From Thermococcus sp. 21S9 (GTDB taxonomy: Archaea; Methanobacteriota_B; Thermococci; Thermococcales; Thermococcaceae), in assembly GCF_012027635.1 (NCBI RefSeq), contig NZ_SNUS01000001.1, positions 1,674,001 to 1,738,000 on the forward strand: DNA of 64,000 nt, read 5' to 3'. The notes under the pieces were generated by a model that did no database searches, was not told the origin of the DNA, and saw only the letters and a list, made by a program, of their open reading frames with translations. Made by a program: the position numbers and the translations under genes. Positions 32,281-39,366 of this stretch are shown here, piece after piece. How positions within the stretch are numbered: position 1 is the stretch's first letter; every line of letters begins with the position of its first letter.

Positions 32281-33510
32281 ATGGTGAAGGCCAGAGTTGA
32301 GAAGCTCTGCACCGACCCGGAGCTTTACATCATCAGGATTGACGATGATGAGATTAAGTACTTCGAGGCGACCTGGTACATCCCCGAGGGAATAACCTAC
32401 AACGCCTACCTGATGAAGCTGAAGGACGCGGTTGTGCTCTTCGACACGACCAAAGCTGAATACGCAGACCTCTTCCTCGAGAAGCTGAAGGAACTCGTGA
32501 ACCCGGAGGAGATAACGCACATCATCGTCCACCACACCGAGCCGGACCACAGCGGGGCACTGCCAAAGGTCCTCGAGGCCAATGGCTATAAAGCCCAGGT
32601 CATAGGAACGGCCTTCGCGAGGAACCTGCTCGAGGGCTTCTACGGAAAAGACGTCGGCAAGAACTTCAAGGTCGTCAAGGACGGCGAGGAAATGAGCATC
32701 GGCGGAAAGACCTTCCGCTTCATCACCGTCCCCTGGCTCCACTGGCCGGACACGATGATAACCTACGTCGTCGAGGACAGGCTGATATTCAGCTGCGACG
32801 CCGGTGGTGGCTACTCGATTCCAGAGACGATAGACGACAGCGACGAGGAGGTCGTTCAGCGCTATCTGCCTCACGTCACCAAGTACATCGTCACCGTCAT
32901 TGGCCACTACCACAAGTACATCGTTCAGAACCTCAAGAAGCTCAAGAACCTTGGAATCGTCGAAGACGCCAAGATGATTCTGCCCGGACACGGGATAGCG
33001 TGGTGCCACAATCCGAAGAGAATCTTCGAGTTCTACGAGCGCGTTGGAGCGGGGATTCCCGAGAAGGACAAGGTTCTCGTGGTCTACGACTCGATGTACG
33101 GCTTCGTTGAGAGGAGAATGGAGATAGTGCTCGACGAGCTTAAGAAGCTCGGAAAGAAGCCGGTGGTTTACCGCTTCACCGACAGGGAGGCTCCAGCGGT
33201 GAGCGACATCCTCGGCGAGGTCCCGAGTGCCGAAGCCATAATCATCGGTGCATCAACCTTCGAGGCCGAGATACACCCGCGCATACGCTACACGCTCTTC
33301 GAGATACTCGACAAAGCCAACTACGAGAAGCCCGTCCTAATCGTCGGAGCGTACGGCTGGGGCGGGGTTGCAGGAAGGAAGATAGAGACGCTCATAACGA
33401 GGAGCAAGTTCGACCACGTAGCTACCGTCGAGAGCAGGGGAATGCCAAGCGAAGAGGACGAGGCCAAACTGAGGGAAGCCGTCAGGAAGCTCGTCGAGTG
33501 GGCCTCGTGA
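32281..33510 (+). CDS. fprA: Flavodiiron protein (O2/NO reductase)
   Basis: A 409-residue A-type flavoprotein. The N-terminal metallo-beta-lactamase domain carries the diiron ligands HTEPDH (about 81-86), the histidine of VPWLHWPD, the aspartate of FSCDAGGG and ILPGHGIAW; the C-terminal flavodoxin domain starts at VLVVYDSMYGFVE. It reduces O2 to water with electrons from rubredoxin, the gene for which is nearby. Start ATG 32281 after GGTGAT is preferred to GTG 32272. Confidence 0.93.
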   Translation: MVKARVEKLCTDPELYIIRIDDDEIKYFEATWYIPEGITYNAYLMKLKDAVVLFDTTKAEYADLFLEKLKELVNPEEITHIIVHHTEPDHSGALPKVLEANGYKAQVIGTAFARNLLEGFYGKDVGKNFKVVKDGEEMSIGGKTFRFITVPWLHWPDTMITYVVEDRLIFSCDAGGGYSIPETIDDSDEEVVQRYLPHVTKYIVTVIGHYHKYIVQNLKKLKNLGIVEDAKMILPGHGIAWCHNPKRIFEFYERVGAGIPEKDKVLVVYDSMYGFVERRMEIVLDELKKLGKKPVVYRFTDREAPAVSDILGEVPSAEAIIIGASTFEAEIHPRIRYTLFEILDKANYEKPVLIVGAYGWGGVAGRKIETLITRSKFDHVATVESRGMPSEEDEAKLREAVRKLVEWAS

Positions 33511-33552
33511 CTTCCGCTTCTCTTTCTCTTCTCAACAGCTTTACTCCCCTCA

Positions 33553-33572
33553 GGTTCGAAAAGTGTTATATA
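33553..33572 (+). promoter_or_regulatory. Rubrerythrin promoter
   Basis: GGTTCGAAAAGTGTTATATA: BRE/TATA with the same GGTTCGAAAA element as the ferritin promoter, about 40 bases before the ATG. Confidence 0.55.
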
Positions 33573-33603
33573 CTCTCGCTCCCATCTTAGTACGGTGTTT
33601 TCC

Positions 33604-34119
33604 ATGCCCGTTGAGAGAGCCATGACCAAGAAGTTTTTGGAGGACGCCTTCGCAGGCGAGAGCATGGCCCACATGAAGTACCTGATTTTTGCCGAGCAGG
33701 CCGAGAAGGAGGGCTTTCCGAAGGTTGCCAAGCTTTTTAGAGCGATAGCCTACGCGGAGTTCGTCCACGCTAAGAACCACTTCATAGCCCTGGGCAAGCT
33801 CGGGAAGACCGAGGAGAACCTGAAGGAAGCCATAGCGGGCGAGACCTTCGAGGTCAAGGAGATGTACCCCGTTTACAAGAACTCCGCCGAGTTCCAGGGT
33901 GAGAATGAAGCAGTAAGGAGCACACACTACGCCCTTGAGGCCGAGAAGCTCCACGCCGAGCTTTACGAGAAGGCCAAGGAGACGGTTGCGAAGGGCGAGG
34001 ATATCGAGGTGAAGAAGGTCTACATCTGCCCTGTCTGCGGGTACACTGCGGTCGACGAGGCCCCGGAGCGCTGTCCCGTGTGCGGTCTGCCGGGCGAAAA
34101 GTTCGTGGTCTTCGAGTGA
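33604..34119 (+). CDS. Rubrerythrin
   Basis: A 171-residue peroxide-reducing protein. The N-terminal ferritin-like domain has the ligand helices FAGESMAHMKYLIFAEQAE and YALEAEKLHAELYEKA; the C-terminal rubredoxin-like domain has CPVCG and CPVCGLPG. It takes electrons from rubredoxin to reduce H2O2. Start ATG 33604; GTG 33595 is possible. Own promoter. Confidence 0.93.
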   Translation: MPVERAMTKKFLEDAFAGESMAHMKYLIFAEQAEKEGFPKVAKLFRAIAYAEFVHAKNHFIALGKLGKTEENLKEAIAGETFEVKEMYPVYKNSAEFQGENEAVRSTHYALEAEKLHAELYEKAKETVAKGEDIEVKKVYICPVCGYTAVDEAPERCPVCGLPGEKFVVFE

Positions 34120-34142
34120 TTCCTTCGCTTTTCCATTTCACA

Positions 34143-34166
34143 GGTTTGAACCGCAAACCTTATAAG
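34143..34166 (+). promoter_or_regulatory. Rubredoxin/SOR promoter with inverted repeat
   Basis: GGTTTG (34143-34148) and CAAACC (34154-34159) form a perfect inverted repeat with a five-base gap, running straight into the TATA box CTTATAAG (34159-34166). Confidence 0.55.
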
Positions 34167-34197
34167 TGCTCAATCCTATCCTACATCGGTGAAAGAA

Positions 34198-34359
34198 GTG
34201 GCAAAGTGGAGATGCATAATCTGTGGATACATCTACGATGAGGACGAGGGCGACCCGGACAACGGGATAGAGCCCGGAACCAAGTTTGAAGACCTTCCCG
34301 AGGATTGGGTCTGCCCGCTCTGCGGTGCGTCCAAGGACCAGTTTGAAAAGATAGAGTGA
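34198..34359 (+). CDS. Rubredoxin
   Basis: A 53-residue rubredoxin beginning [19 protein letters not shown] and ending with [16 protein letters not shown]; the four cysteines (C-x2-C twice) hold one iron. It is the electron donor to superoxide reductase, rubrerythrin and flavodiiron protein encoded around it. GTG 34198 is chosen over GTG 34189 because GGTGA lies at the right spacing and the N-terminus then matches known Thermococcales rubredoxins. It is 10 bases upstream of the SOR gene. Confidence 0.95.
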   Translation: MAKWRCIICGYIYDEDEGDPDNGIEPGTKFEDLPEDWVCPLCGASKDQFEKIE

Positions 34360-34369
34360 GGTGGTTGAG

Positions 34370-34717
34370 ATGCTGAGCGAAACCATAAAGAGTGGAGACT
34401 GGAAGGGGGAGAAGCACGTCCCCGTTATAGAGTACGAGAAGGAGGGCGACCTCGTCAAGGTCGAGGTCAGCGTTGGCAAGGAGATACCGCACCCGAACAC
34501 CCCGGAGCACCACATAGCGTGGATTGAACTCTACTTCCACCCCGAGGGGGAGAACTTCCCGATTCTCGTCGGCAGGGTTGCCTTCACCAACCACAGCGAC
34601 CCGCTGACCGAGCCGAGGGCGGTCTTCTTCTTCAGGACGAGCAAGAAGGGCAAGCTCTACGCGCTCAGCTACTGCAACATCCACGGCCTCTGGGAGAACG
34701 AGGTCGCGCTCGAGTGA
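34370..34717 (+). CDS. sor: Superoxide reductase (neelaredoxin type)
   Basis: A 115-residue class II superoxide reductase. All iron ligands are in place: E14 and H16 (GEKHVP), H41 and H47 (PHPNTPEHH), C102 and H105 (LSYCNIHG). It reduces superoxide to peroxide using rubredoxin. The ATG 34370 follows GAGGTGG just after the rubredoxin stop; the two form one operon. Confidence 0.95.
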   Translation: MLSETIKSGDWKGEKHVPVIEYEKEGDLVKVEVSVGKEIPHPNTPEHHIAWIELYFHPEGENFPILVGRVAFTNHSDPLTEPRAVFFFRTSKKGKLYALSYCNIHGLWENEVALE

Positions 34718-34747
34718 CCCCTTTCTTTTTCCGCCCCACCCCCGTTT

Positions 34748-35716
34748 TTATTTGGAGAGTTCAAACGTTACGGTGGTCCAGTTCTCAACGGTCCTGACCT
34801 CAATCCCGTTCAAGCCCTGGGAGTATTCAACGCCCGTTCTGCAGACCGAGACCGTCACGTTCTCCGGCATCTTCCCGAACTCGAGATGATACCGTATCAC
34901 CGCATCGCCAGGCAGGAACAGAAGGGACTGAAAAGGACCCCAGAAGACCATAAAGTCGTAGTTCTGCCCTACCGCTCGGCCGTCAACATACACCCTAACC
35001 CCGCAGGAGTCCCTGGGAACGGCAATTAGAACGTCCACAACCACGAGGGAACCCGAGGTCTTCCAGTACAGCGCAACCCCGTCGGACCGTGCTGAATGGC
35101 CGTACGACTCAAATGGAACGTGGAAGAGAACCGGCGAGAGGAGAAGGGAAGCCGTGAAAATCGCGATGGCCTTCTTCGGCGAGAAGTTGATGGTAACGTT
35201 GGTCTTCGCTGTCATAGGTAGCTTCCAGTAGGAGTAGGCCTCGACGAAGCGGGCGATGGCCATCAAAACAACGCCAACCAGGATGGGAAAGAGGAGGGCG
35301 CCGATGAGGTAAACGTTTCCGGCGAGGTTGAAGTTCAGCTCATCCGTTGATTCAGCAAACAGGCCCATTCTCACCCGGTACACAAGGGCGTTCGCAACGA
35401 GAACCGGATAAGCCGGCGCAAGGGAGTTGACGAGTTTGTAAAAGCCCCAGGAAGGATTGAGAAGGACCCACTTGGAGCTTAAGGTTAAGAGATAAAGTGC
35501 GACGGCGAAAAGTCCCACCTCAACCGCGAAGAGCTTAAGTGGCCTTGAGTCAACGTCGACGTTCCACAGGTAGAGGCCGAGCAGGTAAACCACGAGGCCG
35601 AGACCCGTGGCGATGAGGGAAAAAGAGCCGAGGAGTGGCGCGAGGAGGAGAAGCAGACTTCCCGCGAGGAGGTATTCCCTTCCACTTATGGGAACAAACC
35701 TTTCTTCAACCGCCAC
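34748..35716 (-). CDS. Membrane protein with DUF996-like N-terminus and secreted domain
   Basis: A 322-residue protein with five or six membrane helices in the first 200 residues (AGSLLLLLAPLLGSFSLIATG resembling DUF996) and a C-terminal extracytoplasmic beta-rich domain with two cysteines (PRDSCGVRVYV, VSVCRTGVEY) and N-glycosylation-type sequons. GTG 35716 after GGGGAT is preferred; the frame extends to GTG 35749. Function unknown. Divergent from the next membrane gene. Confidence 0.6.
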   Translation of the reverse strand: MAVEERFVPISGREYLLAGSLLLLLAPLLGSFSLIATGLGLVVYLLGLYLWNVDVDSRPLKLFAVEVGLFAVALYLLTLSSKWVLLNPSWGFYKLVNSLAPAYPVLVANALVYRVRMGLFAESTDELNFNLAGNVYLIGALLFPILVGVVLMAIARFVEAYSYWKLPMTAKTNVTINFSPKKAIAIFTASLLLSPVLFHVPFESYGHSARSDGVALYWKTSGSLVVVDVLIAVPRDSCGVRVYVDGRAVGQNYDFMVFWGPFQSLLFLPGDAVIRYHLEFGKMPENVTVSVCRTGVEYSQGLNGIEVRTVENWTTVTFELSK

Positions 35717-35806
35717 TCTTATCCCCGGCAAAACTACAGGTTTTAACACTTAAGGTTTTGGGCAAGGTTTAAAGGCTTAACGCCATAGTTTATATGGTTG
35801 AGAATT

Positions 35807-36397
35807 ATGGATTCGTACTCTCTTGTAATGTCCGTTGACGGTCCGCTCGTCCTGGTCGGGGTCTTTCTCACTTGGCACCTGACGAGGCTCGTCGAACGAA
35901 ACCGGCTTGGAAGGGAGAAACTGTCCTGGTTAATCCTGGCAGGAGGATTAATAACGGCCTTTGGCTTTACAGGCTACCTCGCCGGCTTCAATCTCGGAGT
36001 GCTGGTCATAATTGGCCCGGCTATCATCGCGTACGCCCTCTCAATGAGCGGACTCGTCGGGGCAAAGCTCGAAATGCTGGTTCAAATCGGTTTAATGGTC
36101 CTCTCCATACCAATCAGCGAAGAGCCCAAAACATACACAATTCTAATGTTTTCCGACGTCTCCCTTCTCCTCCTTATGGATGCGGTGGCTTTCTACTCTA
36201 ACTCGCCGAAAAAACCTGCCTCAATGGCCCGCCTGTCCGCGTGGCTTCTCGTGGCCTTCACGGTGGTGAACGCGATTTACTACCGCTCCCTGCCGGCACT
36301 CCTGCTTTACACCGCCTCGGTGTCGCTGTGGATAACCGCGTTGCTCCTCTCGTATCCTTCAGCCAAAGTTCTCAACTCTGCCCAGGAAGGCTTATAA
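35807..36397 (+). CDS. Membrane protein of unknown function
   Basis: A 196-residue protein with six predicted membrane helices and no recognised motif. Start uncertain: ATG 35807, TTG 35798 or ATG 35828; a TATA-like TTTATAT at 35789 is too close for the first two, a weaker GTTTAAAGG at 35767 fits them. The stop overlaps the TATA box of the DUF59 gene. Confidence 0.55.
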   Translation: MDSYSLVMSVDGPLVLVGVFLTWHLTRLVERNRLGREKLSWLILAGGLITAFGFTGYLAGFNLGVLVIIGPAIIAYALSMSGLVGAKLEMLVQIGLMVLSIPISEEPKTYTILMFSDVSLLLLMDAVAFYSNSPKKPASMARLSAWLLVAFTVVNAIYYRSLPALLLYTASVSLWITALLLSYPSAKVLNSAQEGL

Positions 36398-36428
36398 CTG
36401 ACCAGTCGAAGGGGAATCGGTGAGGGAA

Positions 36429-36788
36429 ATGAAGGTTTACAGTCCAGACAGGGAGTGGCCCGAGCCATACAGGGCCGTCATCGAGGAGCTGAAGAAAATC
36501 ACCGACCCGGTAACAGGAGGAGATATCCTCGATTCTGGCGTTGTTGCGGGCCTTGAGGTCACCAACGACACGCTCAAAATATGGCTTCGCTTCGAGAGCC
36601 ACGCCGAGTACAACATCATAGGCGAGAGCCCCATAGCGTACTCCAAGATAATTGGAGACATAATGGAGCGCTTTGCCCTCGTTAAGTTCGACAACGTCTA
36701 CGTCTACGACCTCGGCAACCACGTTGTTGGAAAGTTCGAGAACAGGAAGGGTTACAGGGCTGAAGACCTCTCCGGGGAGAAGGTTTGA
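36429..36788 (+). CDS. DUF59/MIP18-family protein
   Basis: A 119-residue DUF59 protein, family of Fe-S cluster assembly and carrier factors (SufT/MIP18). ITDPVTGGDILDSGVVAGLEV is the family core. Promoter TATA CTTATAAC at 36391 lies at the end of the preceding gene. ATG 36429 after GGTGAGGG; GTG 36420 is an alternative. Directly followed by a second DUF59 gene, in a cluster of iron-handling ferritin-like genes. Confidence 0.78.
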   Translation: MKVYSPDREWPEPYRAVIEELKKITDPVTGGDILDSGVVAGLEVTNDTLKIWLRFESHAEYNIIGESPIAYSKIIGDIMERFALVKFDNVYVYDLGNHVVGKFENRKGYRAEDLSGEKV

Positions 36789-37139
36789 ATGCCCCTCCCG
36801 GACTTTTTACGGCCCAGGAAGAGGCCGGAGCCAGGTCCAAGGAAGGACCTCCCCGGGGAAGTTAAGCGCGTTGTGAAGCTACTCGAAAGGGTTAGGGACC
36901 CTGAAACCGGCCTCAACATCGTCGAGGAGGGCCTCGTCTACGGCCTCACCGTTGAAGGTAAGTGCGTCGAGGTCTTTCTCCTCATGGCCCGCTCCACGCC
37001 GGAGTGCCACGCCTGCCAGATGCTGGCGATAAACGTCCAGAGGAAGATACTGGACGAGATAGTTTCGATTCTTAAAACGGAAGGGTTTAATACCGTGAGG
37101 GTGTATAACGAACTTGGACTGCTTTTAGCGGAGGGATGA
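36789..37139 (+). CDS. Second DUF59/MIP18-family protein
   Basis: A 116-residue protein with the same core as its neighbour (VRDPETGLNIVEEGLVYGLTV) but with a C-x2-C-type pair in STPECHACQML that the first copy lacks; the HACQM cysteine is the one usually conserved in the DUF59 family. It starts at the base after the upstream stop, so the pair is co-transcribed. A proline/arginine-rich N-terminal 20 residues precede the domain. Confidence 0.78.
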   Translation: MPLPDFLRPRKRPEPGPRKDLPGEVKRVVKLLERVRDPETGLNIVEEGLVYGLTVEGKCVEVFLLMARSTPECHACQMLAINVQRKILDEIVSILKTEGFNTVRVYNELGLLLAEG

Positions 37140-37142
37140 TGT

Positions 37143-37664
37143 ATGATAACTGAACTCGACGAGGGGCTTCCCCTCGAAAGGATTAAGGACTTCTCGCTTG
37201 AAGAACTCCTCGGAATGGCCATAAAGGCCGAAATCGGCGCGAGGAAGTTCTACGAGAGCCTCGCGGAGAGCGTTGAGATAGGGGAGCTGGAGGAAAAGGT
37301 AAGCTGGCTCGCAGGCGAGGAGAAGAAGCACGAGGAACTGTTGAGGAAGATTTACGCCGACTTCTTCCCCGGAAAGGAAGTGGTCTTTCCGGAGGAGCAC
37401 ATAGGACCGGAGCTCCAGCCCGTTGCCAGGAAGCTCGATAAGGTGGAGGACATAATAGACTTAATCAGGTGGGCGATGAAGGCCGAGGAGATAGCGGCTA
37501 GGTTCTACGCCGAGCTTGAGAACATGGTCGAGGACGAGAGGAAGAAGAGGCTAATGCGCTACCTCAGCGACATGGAGTGGGGCCACTACTACAACCTCAA
37601 AGCCGAGTACGAGCTCCTCCTCGACTGGGCAATGTACGACCAGATGATGCATGTCGGGCCTTAA
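37143..37664 (+). CDS. Ferritin-like diiron protein
   Basis: A 173-residue rubrerythrin-type four-helix protein without a rubredoxin domain. Diiron-ligand helices: LGMAIKAEIGARKFYESLAE, GEEKKHEELL, AMKAEEIAARFYAELE and MEWGHYYNLKAEYEL. The last motif has E-x2-H as in ferroxidase sites. It lies three bases after the DUF59 pair and converges on two further ferritin-like genes. Its role in iron or peroxide metabolism is inferred from the family. Confidence 0.8.
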   Translation: MITELDEGLPLERIKDFSLEELLGMAIKAEIGARKFYESLAESVEIGELEEKVSWLAGEEKKHEELLRKIYADFFPGKEVVFPEEHIGPELQPVARKLDKVEDIIDLIRWAMKAEEIAARFYAELENMVEDERKKRLMRYLSDMEWGHYYNLKAEYELLLDWAMYDQMMHVGP

Positions 37665-37694
37665 TGCGAGCTAAAATGGTAGAAAGGAGCGAAG

Positions 37695-37997
37695 TCAAAG
37701 CTCCACCTTTATCCCCGTTTCTTCTTCAACCTCCTCAAAGCCCTCCTTCATGTACTTCGCGAGCTCCTCGTCAACGGCGAAGAGAACCGCCAGGAACTCT
37801 CCAAAGTGCTCCTTCTCCTCGTTGGCGACGTCAAGGAAGACGTGCCTAATCCTCTCGTCCTCGATGTGCTCCGCCAACTGCTCGTAGAAGCTTATCGCGT
37901 CGAGCTCGGCCTCGATAGCCCAGCGAAGGGCCTGGGCGATTTCCCTCTTGCTCAACGGCCTGTCCTTCGGTAACTCAAACGGGTATTTGGCCAGCAT
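37695..37997 (-). CDS. Stand-alone encapsulin-type ferritin-like domain
   Basis: A 100-residue two-helix protein with ALRWAIEAELDAISFYEQLAE and ANEEKEHFGEFLAVL. Two ligand-bearing helices per chain imply a dimeric ferroxidase. The layout, including the tail GFEEVEEETGIKVEL, strongly recalls, from memory, the ferritin-like domain fused to the N-terminus of the Pyrococcus encapsulin shell protein, but here no shell gene follows. ATG 37997 follows GGAGGTGAT. Second gene after the 158-residue ferritin-like gene on this strand. Confidence 0.78.
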   Translation of the reverse strand: MLAKYPFELPKDRPLSKREIAQALRWAIEAELDAISFYEQLAEHIEDERIRHVFLDVANEEKEHFGEFLAVLFAVDEELAKYMKEGFEEVEEETGIKVEL

Positions 37998-38042
37998 GGT
38001 ATCACCTCCATCAAATCCCTCAGAATCCATAAAAGGAAAGCG

Positions 38043-38519
38043 TTAGTCCACCTCAAGGCTGAAGTCCTGGTAGTCCATCCAGATGCCCGTCTTCATGACC
38101 GAGTCATACTGCGCCTTGAGCAACTCGTAGTGGGCCTTCTCTATCTTCGCCAGCTCCTCAAAGAGCCTTTTAACCGACTCGTGCCTTGCTTCCTTCGCGG
38201 CCTTCTCGTAGAACTCCCACGTGAGCTTTTCCTGCTCCATTCCAATCCTCACGGCATCGACTTCGCTTTCAATCTCCCCGGCCTTGACGAGAAGCTTTTC
38301 GAGGAGCTCTTCGCTTACGGCCGGTAACTTGCACTCCTCCGCAACGCGCTCAAGGAATTTCTCCTCGAACTCCTCCCAGTGGTCGGCCTCCTCCTTGGCC
38401 AGGAAAAGGAACATCTTTCTGGCCCTTTCGTCCTTCGTCCTCCTTGCGAGGTCGAGGTAGAAGCGCATCTCTGCCTTCTCAACCTCCAGCGCTAAGGCCA
38501 ACGCCTCAAGCTCGTCCAT
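38043..38519 (-). CDS. Ferritin-like diiron protein
   Basis: A 158-residue four-helix protein: ALEVEKAEMRFYLDLARR, AKEEADHWEEFEEKFL, GMEQEKLTWEFYEKAAKEA and LAKIEKAHYELLKAQ give the E/H ligand set. It lacks a rubredoxin domain. It is upstream of the encapsulin-type ferritin gene with a 45-base gap and divergent from the acetyltransferase gene. Confidence 0.8.
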   Translation of the reverse strand: MDELEALALALEVEKAEMRFYLDLARRTKDERARKMFLFLAKEEADHWEEFEEKFLERVAEECKLPAVSEELLEKLLVKAGEIESEVDAVRIGMEQEKLTWEFYEKAAKEARHESVKRLFEELAKIEKAHYELLKAQYDSVMKTGIWMDYQDFSLEVD

Positions 38520-38572
38520 AAAACCACCACAGTTATTTTAACCCCGACCCTAATAACCTTTGGGGGACGGAG

Positions 38573-39103
38573 ATGGGTATCGAGATGGTCAAAGACCCGC
38601 TCGTCCTGAAGGAGGAGCTTTTGAGGTTCGTCTTCGACGTTTACCGCTCAACGAACGGCGCTTATCCCGCCCTGGAGTGGGTCGAGAAGAAGCCCTCACC
38701 GGACGACTTCGAAGGTTTCAGGCGGGTTTACGAGCCGTTCCTTGAGTTCAGACTCGGAGAGGAGTTCGATGAGCTCTACCTGCTGAGGGAAGGTGGAAAA
38801 ATCGCGGGGACCGTGGCGCTCGTCTACAACCTCAAGGGCAAGGAAATTCACTGGGTTCCCGATGAGCTGAAGAACGAGAGGACGGGCCTAATTGAGTTCT
38901 TCATGACCGGCCCGGAATACAGGGGAAGGGGATACGGAAAGGCCCTGCTCGATTTCGCGGTGAAGAGACTCCTTGAGCTCGGAAAGACACCCTACGTTGT
39001 AACGTTTCCCTGGCTTGAGGCCTACGGCTACTACCTCCGGAAAGGCTTCGAGAAGGTCATGGACTACGGGGAGTTCGTGGTCCTGAGATACGTCGTTCCG
39101 TGA
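38573..39103 (+). CDS. GNAT-family acetyltransferase
   Basis: A 176-residue N-acetyltransferase. The acetyl-CoA loop is PEYRGRGYGKALLDFAVKRL (R/Q-x2-G-x-G/A), followed by the family-typical YGYYLRKGFEKV. The substrate is unknown. ATG 38573 lies close to a GGGGGACGGAG stretch; ATG 38585 is an alternative. Single gene. Confidence 0.8.
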   Translation: MGIEMVKDPLVLKEELLRFVFDVYRSTNGAYPALEWVEKKPSPDDFEGFRRVYEPFLEFRLGEEFDELYLLREGGKIAGTVALVYNLKGKEIHWVPDELKNERTGLIEFFMTGPEYRGRGYGKALLDFAVKRLLELGKTPYVVTFPWLEAYGYYLRKGFEKVMDYGEFVVLRYVVP

Positions 39104-39171
39104 GATTTTCTCTGCGCTCCATACCCATTTTTGAACCACTGACAATTCCGCTCGGATTATTCTTCAAACTG

Positions 39172-39187
39172 TCGAAAAGTCTTCGGA
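39172..39187. promoter_or_regulatory. Candidate his operator at the BRE
   Basis: TCGAAAAGTCTTCGGA lies immediately upstream of the his TATA box. A nearly identical element (14 of 16 bases) occurs at 39341-39356 before hisZ. Both are semi-palindromic (TCGAA...TTCGG). Confidence 0.4.
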
Positions 39188-39189
39188 TA

Positions 39190-39198
39190 AGTTTATAA
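39190..39198 (+). promoter_or_regulatory. his operon TATA box
   Basis: AGTTTATAA; transcription start expected near 39218-39222, upstream of the leader ORF at 39239. CACACC (39211-39216) and GGTGTG (39229-39234) form an inverted repeat across the presumed start. Confidence 0.6.
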
Positions 39199-39238
39199 CT
39201 CTCTTTGAAACACACCAATGCCACAGGTGGTGTGAGAG

Positions 39239-39316
39239 ATGAAAGCGGAAAGCGTTACAACTCGGAGATTTGAGAGGAAATACACCGCTCTTCTGAGGGT
39301 TAGCCTTCATCATTGA
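39239..39316 (+). CDS. Candidate 25-codon his leader peptide ending His-His
   Basis: ATG at 39239 preceded by AGGTGGTG; the frame runs 25 codons to TGA at 39314 and reads MKAESVTTRRFERKYTALLR then VSLHH. The position, between the his TATA box and hisZ, and the terminal histidines make it a candidate regulatory leader. Two histidines are far fewer than in bacterial his leaders, and no leader attenuation is known in archaea, so it might just be a small protein or chance ORF. Confidence 0.4.
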   Translation: MKAESVTTRRFERKYTALLRVSLHH

Positions 39317-39340
39317 CTCTTCTGCCGGACTTGTAGTTAG

Positions 39341-39356
39341 TCGAAAAATTTTCGGA
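39341..39356. promoter_or_regulatory. Second his operator-like element over the hisZ ribosome site
   Basis: TCGAAAAATTTTCGGA: palindromic CGAAAA/TTTTCG core; its last bases are the start of the hisZ GGAGGTG site. It may be a second operator or an mRNA hairpin. Confidence 0.35.
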
Positions 39357-39366
39357 GGTGTTTTGG

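Noticed and set aside
34143-34159. SurR site (GTT-n3-AAC) at the rubredoxin promoter
   Set aside because: The local elements have two- or four-base gaps rather than three, so the known SurR pattern is not matched; reported only as an inverted repeat.
35787-35797. TTTATAT as the promoter of the 35807 membrane gene
   Set aside because: It would place the transcription start after the ATG at 35807; usable only if translation starts at 35828, so it was not listed as a firm promoter.
39211-39234. CACACC/GGTGTG hairpin sequestering the ribosome site of the his leader ORF in mRNA
   Set aside because: The transcript is expected to start near 39220, so the 5' arm would not be in the RNA; kept only as a DNA-level inverted repeat.
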